From the NCBI GenBank assembly GCA_019058515.1, contig JAHPYY010000173.1, forward strand, positions 91,063-155,062: a DNA stretch of 64,000 nucleotides. Direction: 5' to 3'. This stretch comes from Promethearchaeota archaeon (GTDB lineage: Archaea > Asgardarchaeota > Lokiarchaeia > Sigynarchaeales > SOKP01). A program made the position numbers and the translations under genes. Position 1 is the first letter of the stretch. Every line of letters starts with the position of its first letter. Below, in pieces: positions 34,361-42,217 of the stretch. Under the pieces are notes generated by a model, which saw only the letters and a list, made by a program, of their open reading frames with translations, was not told the origin of the DNA and made no database searches.

Positions 34361-35008
34361 CTAGAAGAAAGCCTCCAACACTTTTTTTAATTCTTGAAAG
34401 CTACTAACTTCAAATTCTGAACAAAAAGGAGTTTTATTCTTGTTTCTAACAAAATGAATTGGTTTCATGCCGATGCTGTAAGCAGAATTAAGATTTTCTA
34501 ATCTATCGTCGATAAATAGACACTCAGTGGATATTTCACCTATATCGTTTAAAACGCTCATAAACACTTCAGGATTTGGTTTTCTCATTTTCAACGAGCT
34601 GCTAATTCCGATATAGCTAAAGTAATCCAGAATTCCATAATTATCTAATAAATTTAGAGACCACCTCTCTACATCGTTCGAAATTATGCCCAATTTGAAA
34701 TTCGGGATTAATTCATGGGCGACATCTTTAAATTCAGGATTCGATACTGAGAAACTATCAAGATATTCCCCTTCGACACCTTTAATCTCATATATAATCC
34801 CCAAGTCTTTCCAGAATTGATCCGCGTCGATCTCACCAAGACTTGCCTTTCTATATATGCGGTATATCTCCTCTTTTGATAAATTAATCCCTTTTTGTTG
34901 CAGAAATGGAATTAAAAGATCATATACAAAATTCAAAATCGAAAAAATTGCCCCCCACACATCTAATAGTATCCATTTAATTGCGTTTTCACGATATAAT
35001 GAGGTCAC
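34361..35008 (-). CDS. HAD-superfamily hydrolase
   Basis: 215 residues with a helical cap after the first motif. The nucleophile is in WILLDVWGAIF, where the +2 residue is Trp instead of the usual Asp, motif II is GIISNDV, the Lys is in MRKPNPEVF and the acidic motif IV is CLFIDDRLENL. Absence of the +2 Asp is typical of dehalogenases rather than phosphatases, so the substrate is open. GTG start. A single gene between the corrinoid pair and the tRNA genes. Confidence 0.75.
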   Translation of the reverse strand: MTSLYRENAIKWILLDVWGAIFSILNFVYDLLIPFLQQKGINLSKEEIYRIYRKASLGEIDADQFWKDLGIIYEIKGVEGEYLDSFSVSNPEFKDVAHELIPNFKLGIISNDVERWSLNLLDNYGILDYFSYIGISSSLKMRKPNPEVFMSVLNDIGEISTECLFIDDRLENLNSAYSIGMKPIHFVRNKNKTPFCSEFEVSSFQELKKVLEAFF

Positions 35009-35208
35009 TACTAATCCGTTCTATTATTTCAGTCTTAATACTCAGAATCAACAAAAAGAATAAATATTTACCTTAATTATAAGATTTACCGCTTTGATGA
35101 TATTGGATATAAGTATAAGCAAACTTTAAACAATATCACATCCCGACGATTGAGGTTAAAATGCTATGATATCGTCGATAAAGTGAAGCCTCTGTTGCTT
35201 AGCTGGTA

Positions 35209-35238
35209 GAATTAGAGCTCCTTTAACTTTAACAGCAA
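35209..35238 (+). other. Candidate tRNA-Thr D-arm intron (30 nt)
   Basis: Lies within the D arm, near position 21/22. The borders are ambiguous by up to 2 nt, since shifts all give a valid D stem. Internal pairing TTAGAG/CTTTAA and a central GCTG/CAGC helix fit a relaxed bulge-helix-bulge structure for the splicing endonuclease. Confidence 0.6.
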
Positions 35239-35256
35239 AAGCGTTGCCTTGGTAAG

Positions 35257-35285
35257 AGTGGTTCAAGTTTTTGAATCACTACTAC
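35257..35285 (+). other. tRNA-Thr anticodon-arm intron (29 nt)
   Basis: A hairpin of about nine pairs forms inside the intron (GTGGTTCAA with TTGAATCAC). A four-pair central helix (GGTA/TACT) and 3-nt bulges AGA and ACG make a good bulge-helix-bulge. Cuts after the second bulge base give exactly the paired anticodon stem, which places the intron between positions 39 and 40. Confidence 0.7.
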
Positions 35286-35327
35286 GCAAAGGTCGCGAGT
35301 TCAAATCTCGCCAGGGGCTCCATTAAA

Positions 35328-35438
35328 GCCGGGGTGGCTCAGGTTGGTTAAAGCGCCAGACTCATAGTCCATCTGAAATAATGGGTCAGACTCAGAGGAG
35401 ATATCTGGAGATCGTGGGCTCGAATCCCACCCTCGGCA
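35328..35438 (+). tRNA. tRNA-Met (CAT), elongator type, with one intron
   Basis: Acceptor GCCGGGG pairs with CCTCGGC (one G-T), D arm GCTC-AGGTTGGTTA-AAGC, anticodon stem CCAGA pairs with TCTGG, variable loop AGATC, T arm GTGGG-CTCGAAT-CCCAC, discriminator A. The anticodon loop is CTCATA plus A after intron removal. The G1-C72 pair and lack of the three G-C pairs of initiators indicate elongator tRNA-Met. CCA is not encoded, unlike the neighbouring tRNA-Thr. Confidence 0.8.
35367..35402 (+). other. tRNA-Met intron at 37/38 (36 nt)
   Basis: Starts after position 37 and ends before position 38, the canonical archaeal site. The 3' bulge ATA is followed directly by the anticodon-stem strand TCTGG, and CTC/GAG can form a short central helix. 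An inner stem TCTGA/TCAGA is present. Confidence 0.65.
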
Positions 35439-35526
35439 CTCATTTTCTTTTTCCTTAAAGTTGATACGATATTTATTATATTCTACTGAGAAAATTTTAT
35501 TTAATTTGGAGGACTATGAAAATTTG

Positions 35527-36012
35527 ATGAATGTTACGAACAAATCTTCTAAAAAGCGTAGATTCTCGGAGAAAGAACTGCAAATCATTAAGGAAACGAG
35601 AATACAACTATCTGCGATGAGAGTTCCACGAGATCAGTGGAGCAGGTACATTCAAGAAGAGCTAAACTCTCGAAAGAGAGGGAAATTAATAGGCGATTTG
35701 CTTAATCCGTATGCCAAAAAAGATTCGGGATTTACCTCTACCATTAAATCTAAACTAGGGAAAGTGTTTAAGAGATTCCTTTCGCGTAGACTTGCAAGCC
35801 AATTTGATATGCCTGATGATCAAATCAGAAAAATAATGGAAATGTTTTCAGGTTCGCCGGAGCAAATGATTAACGATTCAATGGATCCATTTGGAGTATT
35901 TTTCCCTAAACTTGATAAACCAAACGACGACAAGCTTGGGAAACAGGGAACTTTCGTGGTTAATCGACCCGATAAAAAAGAGAAGATAATTGAATTTGAC
36001 GACGAGGAGTAA
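35527..36012 (+). CDS. Basic, helical protein of unknown function
   Basis: About 161 residues from ATG 35527 (MNVTNKSSKKRRF); an upstream TTG at 35461 would add 22 residues. GGAGG at 35508-35512 lies about 14 nt before the chosen start, which is long for a ribosome binding site, so the start is uncertain. The body is highly basic and helical (SEKELQIIKETRIQL, IKSKLGKVFKRFLSRRL), ending in an acidic tail (EFDDEE). No family recognised. It lies just after the tRNA-Met gene. Confidence 0.55.
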   Translation: MNVTNKSSKKRRFSEKELQIIKETRIQLSAMRVPRDQWSRYIQEELNSRKRGKLIGDLLNPYAKKDSGFTSTIKSKLGKVFKRFLSRRLASQFDMPDDQIRKIMEMFSGSPEQMINDSMDPFGVFFPKLDKPNDDKLGKQGTFVVNRPDKKEKIIEFDDEE

Positions 36013-36042
36013 TCTTAAAACATCAATATAGAGACCCTATAA

Positions 36043-36444
36043 TCAAATATAGCCGTTGTCAAGATTGATTCCAAGATCCCGGGCGACCATGTATAATGCA
36101 GTTTCTTCGGAGACTAGCCCTCTAAATTTTTCTATCTTATCGTTGACCATAGTTACAACATCATCTAAGCTTTTTTCCGTATTGTCTACTATTTGATAAT
36201 AAAGGGGTTTAAGGTCAATATGAATGTCGCCTGAGCGACCATCAGTATGTATCTCTTTAATAGTTAATATACTGGGAGAGATCACAATACCGGGAATGCC
36301 ATCTTCAAATACTTTAATTTTTACCTCTTGCTTTTTCGTTTTAAGGTAATTCCAACAAGATATGCATATGTATGTATTATCAGGCATAAGAATTTGCCGT
36401 TTAATACTCAATTCCCGACCACAGTTGGAACATTTGGCGTTCAT
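36043..36444 (-). CDS. Zinc-finger protein with C-terminal helical domain
   Basis: 133 residues. The N-terminus carries CSNCGRELS and CISCWNYL, a four-Cys zinc site. A beta-rich middle follows (about 45-85). The C-terminal 35 residues, VNDKIEKFRGLVSEETALYMVARDLGI, match the small helical segment that precedes OB folds in archaeal RPA-like and other nucleic-acid-binding proteins. No OB fold follows here. It may bind nucleic acid, but the function is unknown. Confidence 0.55.
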   Translation of the reverse strand: MNAKCSNCGRELSIKRQILMPDNTYICISCWNYLKTKKQEVKIKVFEDGIPGIVISPSILTIKEIHTDGRSGDIHIDLKPLYYQIVDNTEKSLDDVVTMVNDKIEKFRGLVSEETALYMVARDLGINLDNGYI

Positions 36445-36719
36445 TGATTTTGAAAAGAGTAATTATCTATTACTTTGAATTTTCAATTATTTAAAAATAA
36501 TTTATTAATCGTGTATTTCCAACAGCTTTAAATGTTCGAAAGCTAGAAATGAATCTAGTCTAGTCGGATTTTTTTTGGAAAATTTGTTATGTTTATTGAA
36601 TGAAGCGGAAAAAGTGTCATTATTAATTTTAATATTATTGAATATGTGGAATTTTTTTTAAGCTAAAGTAAGTTTGTGTACTTACTTTTTAATAAAGTAA
36701 TTCAAACAAGTATTTGAAA

Positions 36720-37838
36720 ATGACTCAAGCAAATTCTGATTATGATATAGCGGTTATCGGCGCTGGACCGGGAGGGTCAATTGCAGCAAAAGTGGCAGTC
36801 GAACACGGGTTTAACACCTTAATCCTGGAAAAGGAACAGTTAGGAGATTCAGGGCGTTATAAAGCCTGTGGAGGCGCGTTAGCTTGGGAATTAGTTGAGG
36901 AAATCGACTATCCAGAAGAAAAGATTGGCAGAATCATTGAATCCCTAGAATTACATCATACCGACGGTGATATTTTCTCAAAGAAAGGAAAAGGAGCAGT
37001 GATTTGGAGGAGTATATTTGACAAATTTTTAACAGATATGGCTTTGGATGCGGGAGCAAAATTGAAAGAGAACGAGATGGTAAGAAATGTTAATTTAATA
37101 GGGGAGCACTATGAAATAGTTACAGACTCCAATAAGTACGCTGCTAAATATGTCATAGCTGCTGATGGCGTTACATCTCAAACATTAAAGTCATTAAACT
37201 GGCCGTATTTTAAAAAAGAAGATTTAATCCTAACCATAACAAAGGAAATGAAAACTAGTAAGGGCAAAATCGAGGAGGTATTAGGTAATGATGCGGTCCA
37301 CCTTTTTTTTGGGATAAAGGACTTAATTTCCGTGGGATATGCATGGTTATTTCCCAAAAAAGAACATGTTACTGTGGGTTGGGGAAATCAAATCAATCTT
37401 GTAAAAAATTCAAGGAATGAATTCGCCAAATTCACAAATCTTGAATTTGTACGCAAAGTGTTAGTTAATTCTAATGAGGAAATTTTTAAACCTCACCTCA
37501 TTCCAGTTGGGTTGCGTCCGATTCTATACAAAGACAATGTTTTCGCAGTAGGAGACGCTGGTGGCATTGTGGATCCAATTTCTGGAAAAGGAATTCCTTA
37601 TGCCATGATGTCTGGTCAAATGGCGATTGATTCTATAGTTAAATGCCAAAAAAGAGGGAAATTAGATAAACTAGGAACGGAATATGAAAAAGCGTTGGAT
37701 AAAAAGTTCTTAAAAGTATTGAAAGCAAAGAGAATTGCTCGAGATAAAATTTTTACAAATGACGAATCTCTCAAAAAGTTTTTGTCTCTTTGGGAAAATT
37801 ATAGAAGCTCAGAAATTATTATGAGGAAGTTGATGTAG
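36720..37838 (+). CDS. Geranylgeranyl reductase-family flavoprotein
   Basis: About 372 residues. The FAD-binding Rossmann motif is DIAVIGAGPGGSIAA, the GGR signature is YKACGGALAW, then VIAADGVTS and the second FAD site VFAVGDAGGIVDPISGKGI. The family hydrogenates the geranylgeranyl chains of archaeal ether lipids. Start chosen at ATG 36720 (MTQANSDYD); a TTG at 36714 is in frame. The next gene, a polyprenyl synthase, begins 12 nt downstream, so the two form an operon of lipid synthesis. Confidence 0.9.
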   Translation: MTQANSDYDIAVIGAGPGGSIAAKVAVEHGFNTLILEKEQLGDSGRYKACGGALAWELVEEIDYPEEKIGRIIESLELHHTDGDIFSKKGKGAVIWRSIFDKFLTDMALDAGAKLKENEMVRNVNLIGEHYEIVTDSNKYAAKYVIAADGVTSQTLKSLNWPYFKKEDLILTITKEMKTSKGKIEEVLGNDAVHLFFGIKDLISVGYAWLFPKKEHVTVGWGNQINLVKNSRNEFAKFTNLEFVRKVLVNSNEEIFKPHLIPVGLRPILYKDNVFAVGDAGGIVDPISGKGIPYAMMSGQMAIDSIVKCQKRGKLDKLGTEYEKALDKKFLKVLKAKRIARDKIFTNDESLKKFLSLWENYRSSEIIMRKLM

Positions 37839-37843
37839 GAGGG
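37838..37843 (+). promoter_or_regulatory. Ribosome binding site overlapping a stop codon
   Basis: GGAGGG overlaps the last base of the geranylgeranyl reductase stop codon and is 6 nt from the ATG at 37850. It points to linked translation of the two genes. Confidence 0.55.
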
Positions 37844-37849
37844 TTTCAC

Positions 37850-38917
37850 ATGAGTTTCGCAAAATATGCTTCAAAATATGTTCCCAAAATTAATGATGCG
37901 ATAAAAATAATATACGACCGAAAACTCTCTTCGGTAAATAATACATTTCTAACGCAATACTACTCCGAGCTTAAAGATTACTTTTTATCAGGAGGTAAGC
38001 GCATAAGACCTCTTCTTTGCATTACTACTTTTAACGGATTTATTAAAGATAAAGAAGATTCCATTATTACTCCGAGTGTCGGGACAGAATTTCTCCACAA
38101 CGCCTCGTTAATTCACGACGATATAATCGATAAGGACTTGTACAGAAGAGGCAAACCGGCATTTCATTATCGGTACAGAAAGATTCACGAGAATTATAAA
38201 ATTAAAAAAATGGAAAATGAGGATTTTGGGAATTCGATTGGAATTATTGGGGGCGATTCAGCTTTTTTTATTGGCTTAGAAGCTTACCTTCAGAGCGAGT
38301 TTTCTTCTGAATTGAATTTAAAAGCAATCGAGCTATATGAACAAGCGTTTGTTGAAGTGTCAAATGGAGTATTAATCGAAACTGATATGGTAAACAAACC
38401 TGAGATTTCCATTTCTGAATATATTGAAATGATATCTTTAAAAACAGGGGCACTCATCGAAAAATCTATTTTGGTTGGAGCAGTATATGCAGAGTTAAGC
38501 CAAGAGTTCAAGCAACATCTGTCTACATACGGAAAAAATTTGGGAATTGTATTTCAAATTACTGACGACATACTCGGTACTTACGGAGATGAAAAGGTGA
38601 CCGGAAAGCCAACTGATGGGGATATACGAGAAGGAAAGAAGACATGCTTGTTAATTAACGCTTTAAGCGATTTAGAAGATCAAGATAAAGTTAGATTATT
38701 GGATTTAATTCAAAATCCCAATATTTCAAGGGAACAAGTTGAAGAAGTAAAGCAACTCTTTTCAAAAGCGAATGCGACAGAAAAAAGCAAAAACCTTGCC
38801 CAAAAATATTATGATGAAGCTATGGATTCACTTAATTTCCTTAAACCTTACATAAATGAAAACGAATACGATGTCTTTGTCTCTTTAATAAAGTTCGTAA
38901 TGAAAAGAAATTTTTAA
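37850..38917 (+). CDS. Polyprenyl (geranylgeranyl) diphosphate synthase
   Basis: 355 residues, a trans-prenyltransferase. The first aspartate-rich motif is LIHDDIIDKD followed by RRGKPAFH. The second is FQITDDILGTYGD with KTGALIEKS and GGKRIRPLL-type start (SGGKRIRPLL). Product length is not certain; C20 (geranylgeranyl diphosphate) is the expected product, since archaeal lipids need it and the adjacent gene is a geranylgeranyl reductase. It condenses isopentenyl diphosphate made by the mevalonate genes at 42-50 kb with the dimethylallyl starter. Confidence 0.93.
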   Translation: MSFAKYASKYVPKINDAIKIIYDRKLSSVNNTFLTQYYSELKDYFLSGGKRIRPLLCITTFNGFIKDKEDSIITPSVGTEFLHNASLIHDDIIDKDLYRRGKPAFHYRYRKIHENYKIKKMENEDFGNSIGIIGGDSAFFIGLEAYLQSEFSSELNLKAIELYEQAFVEVSNGVLIETDMVNKPEISISEYIEMISLKTGALIEKSILVGAVYAELSQEFKQHLSTYGKNLGIVFQITDDILGTYGDEKVTGKPTDGDIREGKKTCLLINALSDLEDQDKVRLLDLIQNPNISREQVEEVKQLFSKANATEKSKNLAQKYYDEAMDSLNFLKPYINENEYDVFVSLIKFVMKRNF

Positions 38918-38923
38918 ACAACA

Positions 38924-39673
38924 TTACTTTTTTCTTTTTCGAGATCTTCTAATTAGATCGTTTTTTAGAACGGTAAATTCACGATCTTGTACAAATCCTT
39001 TAAGTTTAATGTTTTTTTGGATTTTTTTGAGTAGTTTTAAATTTATTTTAACTTCCTGGTTAATATTAGAATAGACTTTTACGAGATTTTTTAGTCGTTC
39101 AACACGTTCACTATTCCCTTCCTGTTCATACTTTTCTAGAGTCTTTTTATATGTATTAAGTTCTTTAGTAATTTCTTCCAGTTTGGATTTAAGTTCCTCT
39201 TTTTGTTTGATTTCTTCGGATTTTTCTTTTACTGCGATCTTAAGGTCTTCCACAGCTTTTCCGTAAGATTCCATTTGTTTTTCTAGATTGTTTTGTAACT
39301 CTTGTATTTCTTTACTCTTCGCATCAGATTCTTGAGTTTTATTCTCTAAATCTTGCTTGTAGCGATTAATTTCACGCTCTAATTCTTTCCTTTTTTCAAT
39401 GTCATCTTTAGCTGCCTTTAATTTTTGTTCTAATTGCGAAATCGTTGTTTCAGCTTTTGACAAAGATTTTGAGCTCTCAGACTTTTCCTTTTCAACGGTT
39501 TTAATGGATTCACTTAATTCCTCAATCTTATTACTCTTTTGCTTTAATTGTTCCAGGAGATTTTGAGTTTTTCTCGTAAATTCTGCGAAGTAGGCTTCAG
39601 AGCTTGAAAGCTTTTCTTCAGCGTTAGAAAGCGCCTTCGTTTTAGCGCTCAAATGGTTTGTCTTATTCGCCAA
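38924..39673 (-). CDS. Long coiled-coil protein
   Basis: 249 residues, nearly all heptad-rich Lys/Glu/Leu (residues 15-205), then a basic tail (RRSRKRKK). It starts at TTG 39673. The same frame is open upstream to about 39784 and encodes sensible sequence (IEWEKIKLHPSDKYK, QSLLDLNGKILDLEH) with no start codon. If the A6 run near 39774 were A5, the frame would reach GTG 39791 and give about 288 residues. The real start is therefore uncertain. Its 3' end lies 7 nt from the converging polyprenyl synthase. Function unknown. Confidence 0.55.
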   Translation of the reverse strand: MANKTNHLSAKTKALSNAEEKLSSSEAYFAEFTRKTQNLLEQLKQKSNKIEELSESIKTVEKEKSESSKSLSKAETTISQLEQKLKAAKDDIEKRKELEREINRYKQDLENKTQESDAKSKEIQELQNNLEKQMESYGKAVEDLKIAVKEKSEEIKQKEELKSKLEEITKELNTYKKTLEKYEQEGNSERVERLKNLVKVYSNINQEVKINLKLLKKIQKNIKLKGFVQDREFTVLKNDLIRRSRKRKK

Positions 39674-40042
39674 CTCGTGTTCTAAATCTAAAATTTTACC
39701 ATTTAGATCGAGTAGTGATTGACCTTCTATTTTATATTTATCAGAAGGGTGTAATTTGATTTTTTCCCACTCGATAGGAATATTCGCTCACCAAGATAGT
39801 GATCATTCTGTAATATACTAAATTTAAAGCATAACACTCTTAAATAAGTATTGGTATTTTGTTATATCGGTTGGTGTCAATCTTATGGCTTATTAATCAT
39901 TTTAATAATTTTGATTAAGTTAATATTTGATAACCTTTAGTATCTTCCCAATCTCATTTAATACGCCTTGATTTCAGATTATGCCAAGAAACGTATAACG
40001 AAAATAATTAAGATAAATATTGAATTATAATATGAGTTGATC

Positions 40043-40594
40043 ATGAAAATATTAATTGCTATTACGGGAGCATCGGGAATACCAATAGCTATTGAATTCA
40101 TGAAAGTTCTTAGAAATAAAAACATAGAAACTCATTTAATTTTATCACAAACCGCTAAAACCGTGCTTAATTACGAGTCCGAGGTGAAAAGGGAGGATCT
40201 ACACAATCTAGTAACGACTAACTACGAATGCGAAGATTTTACGGCTCCACCCGCTAGTGGATCTTACCTATATGATGCAATGGTCATTATTCCCTGCACA
40301 ATGAAAACTCTCGCAGCCATTGCAAACGGTTACGCTGATAATCTAATTTCTAGGGCAGCGGATGTATCAATTAAGGAAAATAGGAAACTGATACTAGTCG
40401 TAAGAGAAAGTCCGCTAAGTGCAATACATCTCGAAAATATGTTAAAATTGGCAAGATTAGGTGTAATTATTTCGCCACCTATTCCATCTTTTTACATAAA
40501 ACCGCAAAGCATTCATGAACTTATTTATCACACGATTGGTAGGATCTTAGACCAACTTGGAATTTCTATTGACATTAAGCGGTGGGGAAGTTGA
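40043..40594 (+). CDS. ubiX: Flavin prenyltransferase UbiX
   Basis: About 183 residues. Signature segments: ILIAITGASGIPIAIEF, TAPPASGSYLYDAMVIIPCTMKTLAAIANGYADNLISRAADV and KLILVVRESPLSAIHLENML. It joins dimethylallyl phosphate to FMN to make prenylated FMN, the cofactor of UbiD-type decarboxylases. A UbiD-family gene lies at 46781-48082, so this is the cofactor supplier for the archaeal mevalonate pathway. The start is ATG 40043. The gene overlaps the next by 13 nt. Confidence 0.95.
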   Translation: MKILIAITGASGIPIAIEFMKVLRNKNIETHLILSQTAKTVLNYESEVKREDLHNLVTTNYECEDFTAPPASGSYLYDAMVIIPCTMKTLAAIANGYADNLISRAADVSIKENRKLILVVRESPLSAIHLENMLKLARLGVIISPPIPSFYIKPQSIHELIYHTIGRILDQLGISIDIKRWGS

Positions 40595-40920
40595 ACAGAT
40601 ATGATATATCCTTAAGTCATTATAAAATGGGGGAAGACTTAATCCTTTTCTTAAGTGGAGGAGAAAAACCTCACATAGGGGCTGTTGCTGTGGCTATTCC
40701 CTACAAAACAACTTCAAGCGCAAGTCTAATTAGTATACAAGAACACAAGGATGGAGATTTAGCCAAACCTTTAGCGGAAAGAATTGCTAAACAATTAAAA
40801 AGGAAAGTGATATTAGTTGTGGGAATTCACATTGACAATGCTACGAAGGAAGATATTCAGATTTTAGTAGATAAATCCTATAAAGAAGTTGATGAATTTA
40901 TAAGGCAATATAAAAATTAA
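40582..40920 (+). CDS. LpdD-like prenylated-flavin-associated protein
   Basis: 112 residues, GTG start inside the end of ubiX. The signature GGEKPHIGAVAVAIP and VVGIHIDNATKEDI matches the LpdD domain of gallate decarboxylase subunit D, thought to help deliver or mature prenylated FMN. The overlap with ubiX, and a UbiD-type enzyme 6 kb away, fit such a chaperone role. No catalytic residues are recognised. An alternative TTG start at 40591 would shorten it by three residues. Confidence 0.7.
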   Translation: MGKLNRYDISLSHYKMGEDLILFLSGGEKPHIGAVAVAIPYKTTSSASLISIQEHKDGDLAKPLAERIAKQLKRKVILVVGIHIDNATKEDIQILVDKSYKEVDEFIRQYKN

Positions 40921-40960
40921 TGCTAAAGCTCAACCAATTGTTCTTATTTAAATAGCTCAG

Positions 40961-41428
40961 ATGGAAGAAAACGAACTTTTTGATGGATTAATATCGTTGG
41001 TTATTTTTTCTCTATTTTTTGCGTTTGTTATGATTGGACAACTTGCAAATAGTATTTCGGCAAATCCCTTCTATTACATCGACTACACTCCTAAAGTAGA
41101 TTTTACTATGATTATGTTGTTAAATGTACTAGACATTCTATTTCTATTGATATTCTTAATTCACGGGTTTGGCTTTCGTAAATCGCATAATTTGAATTAT
41201 AGATTGAGTGAGTTAAAACTTTCATTAGATAAAGTTAGGATATACGGAGTTCTATACTTACTAATCCTCATTTTTCAAATGTTCTTTTTATTCAAGTATT
41301 TACACACATATCTGACTATAACACTCTTCTGGATGGTAATTTTCCAAATAGGAATAAGTTTTATTGTATTTTATCTTCCGCTAAAAGTAAATAAAATGAT
41401 TGAGAAAGGTGAATTAATCAAAAGTTAA
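40961..41428 (+). CDS. Four-helix membrane protein
   Basis: 155 residues with four hydrophobic spans (about 8-32, 48-67, 88-112 and 114-140). The polar loop between spans 2 and 3 is basic. The N-terminus MEENELFDG is acidic. No family recognised. It is next to the ubiX/LpdD pair, 40 nt downstream, and could be co-transcribed, but its content gives no functional link. Confidence 0.6.
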   Translation: MEENELFDGLISLVIFSLFFAFVMIGQLANSISANPFYYIDYTPKVDFTMIMLLNVLDILFLLIFLIHGFGFRKSHNLNYRLSELKLSLDKVRIYGVLYLLILIFQMFFLFKYLHTYLTITLFWMVIFQIGISFIVFYLPLKVNKMIEKGELIKS

Positions 41429-41436
41429 TTTAATAA

Positions 41437-42195
41437 TTAAAACCCTTTCTGAAAAGAGGGATTACACCCCGGAATTGCTAATTTCATGGGAAGACCCTCT
41501 GAATCTATGTTATAATCCTTTGGCAAGAATTGAATTGAGTCTTTTCCTCTTAAGGCAACTATTCCAAGTATAATCGCATCAAGTAAATCGTCAGTTTTTA
41601 CTTTTTGACCTTTTAAAGTGTCTTTAATTAGTTTAAAGGAAAATATCTGATCGAACCAATTTAGCTTAATTATTTTTATGCGTTCTTTCACACCTTCAGG
41701 CGTTTTCTTGTTGAACTTTAAGGGAACCTTATTGTTTAGCAGAATAAAGCACACCTCGGGATGAGATTCTTGAAATTTCGGCACAATAACTCGATTATTC
41801 CTTAGAAATAGATCTAGCTCTTTAATTTTTGGCATTATGTTCCAAGTTTGCTTAGATATACCTTTTCCCGTTAATCTCTTACTCTCAATATTCGCTTCTT
41901 GATAAGTAGACATCCCTAAAATCTCTCTGGAAGGGGTTGGGAAGATGCTCGAGCTTCTTTTTAATAGTATTTTCCTCGCTTCTTTATCACACTTGCGAGA
42001 GGGGTTATTCCCACTTTTAAGACCAATGGGCATATCTATTAGAGCCATGCCCGAATCGTTGTTCTCCTCCCAGAGTTCATTTAAATTATGAAAAATTCTC
42101 ACGGTAACTTGCATATTATTCTCAATTCTTACGCAACACCAACCGTTTAAGCATCCATCTATTCCCAGAACTGGTCCATTTAGTTCTTCGGCCAC
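41437..42195 (-). CDS. DUF429 protein, predicted RNase H-like nuclease
   Basis: 252 residues, GTG start. GIDGCLNGWCCV at the N-terminus, ALIDMPIGLKSG, RKCDKEARKIL, SSIFPTPSRE, QESHPEVCFILLN and DDLLDAIILGIVAL are the DUF429 conserved blocks. The acidic positions in the first, second and last blocks suit a RuvC/RNase H fold metal site. Substrate is unknown. It is the last gene of the minus-strand mevalonate cluster, 22 nt after the kinase-isomerase fusion, so it is probably co-transcribed without a known metabolic role. Confidence 0.75.
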   Translation of the reverse strand: MAEELNGPVLGIDGCLNGWCCVRIENNMQVTVRIFHNLNELWEENNDSGMALIDMPIGLKSGNNPSRKCDKEARKILLKRSSSIFPTPSREILGMSTYQEANIESKRLTGKGISKQTWNIMPKIKELDLFLRNNRVIVPKFQESHPEVCFILLNNKVPLKFNKKTPEGVKERIKIIKLNWFDQIFSFKLIKDTLKGQKVKTDDLLDAIILGIVALRGKDSIQFLPKDYNIDSEGLPMKLAIPGCNPSFQKGF

Positions 42196-42217
42196 AATTG
42201 TAGAGTCTACTATGTGT

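Larger units (their letters stand above)
35188..35322 (+). tRNA. tRNA-Thr (GGT) with two introns and encoded CCA
   Basis: Acceptor GCCTCTG pairs with CAGGGGC, discriminator T, then CCA. The D stem GCTT pairs with AAGC or GAGC after removal of about 30 nt. The anticodon stem TTGCC pairs with GGCAA after removal of 29 nt, giving the loop TTGGTAA with anticodon GGT. The variable loop is AGGTC, and the T arm is GCGAG-TTCAAAT-CTCGC. The 135-nt gene minus 59 intron bases is exactly 76 nt, the standard tRNA length with CCA. U73 is normal for archaeal tRNA-Thr. A tRNA-Met gene follows after 5 nt. Confidence 0.8.
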
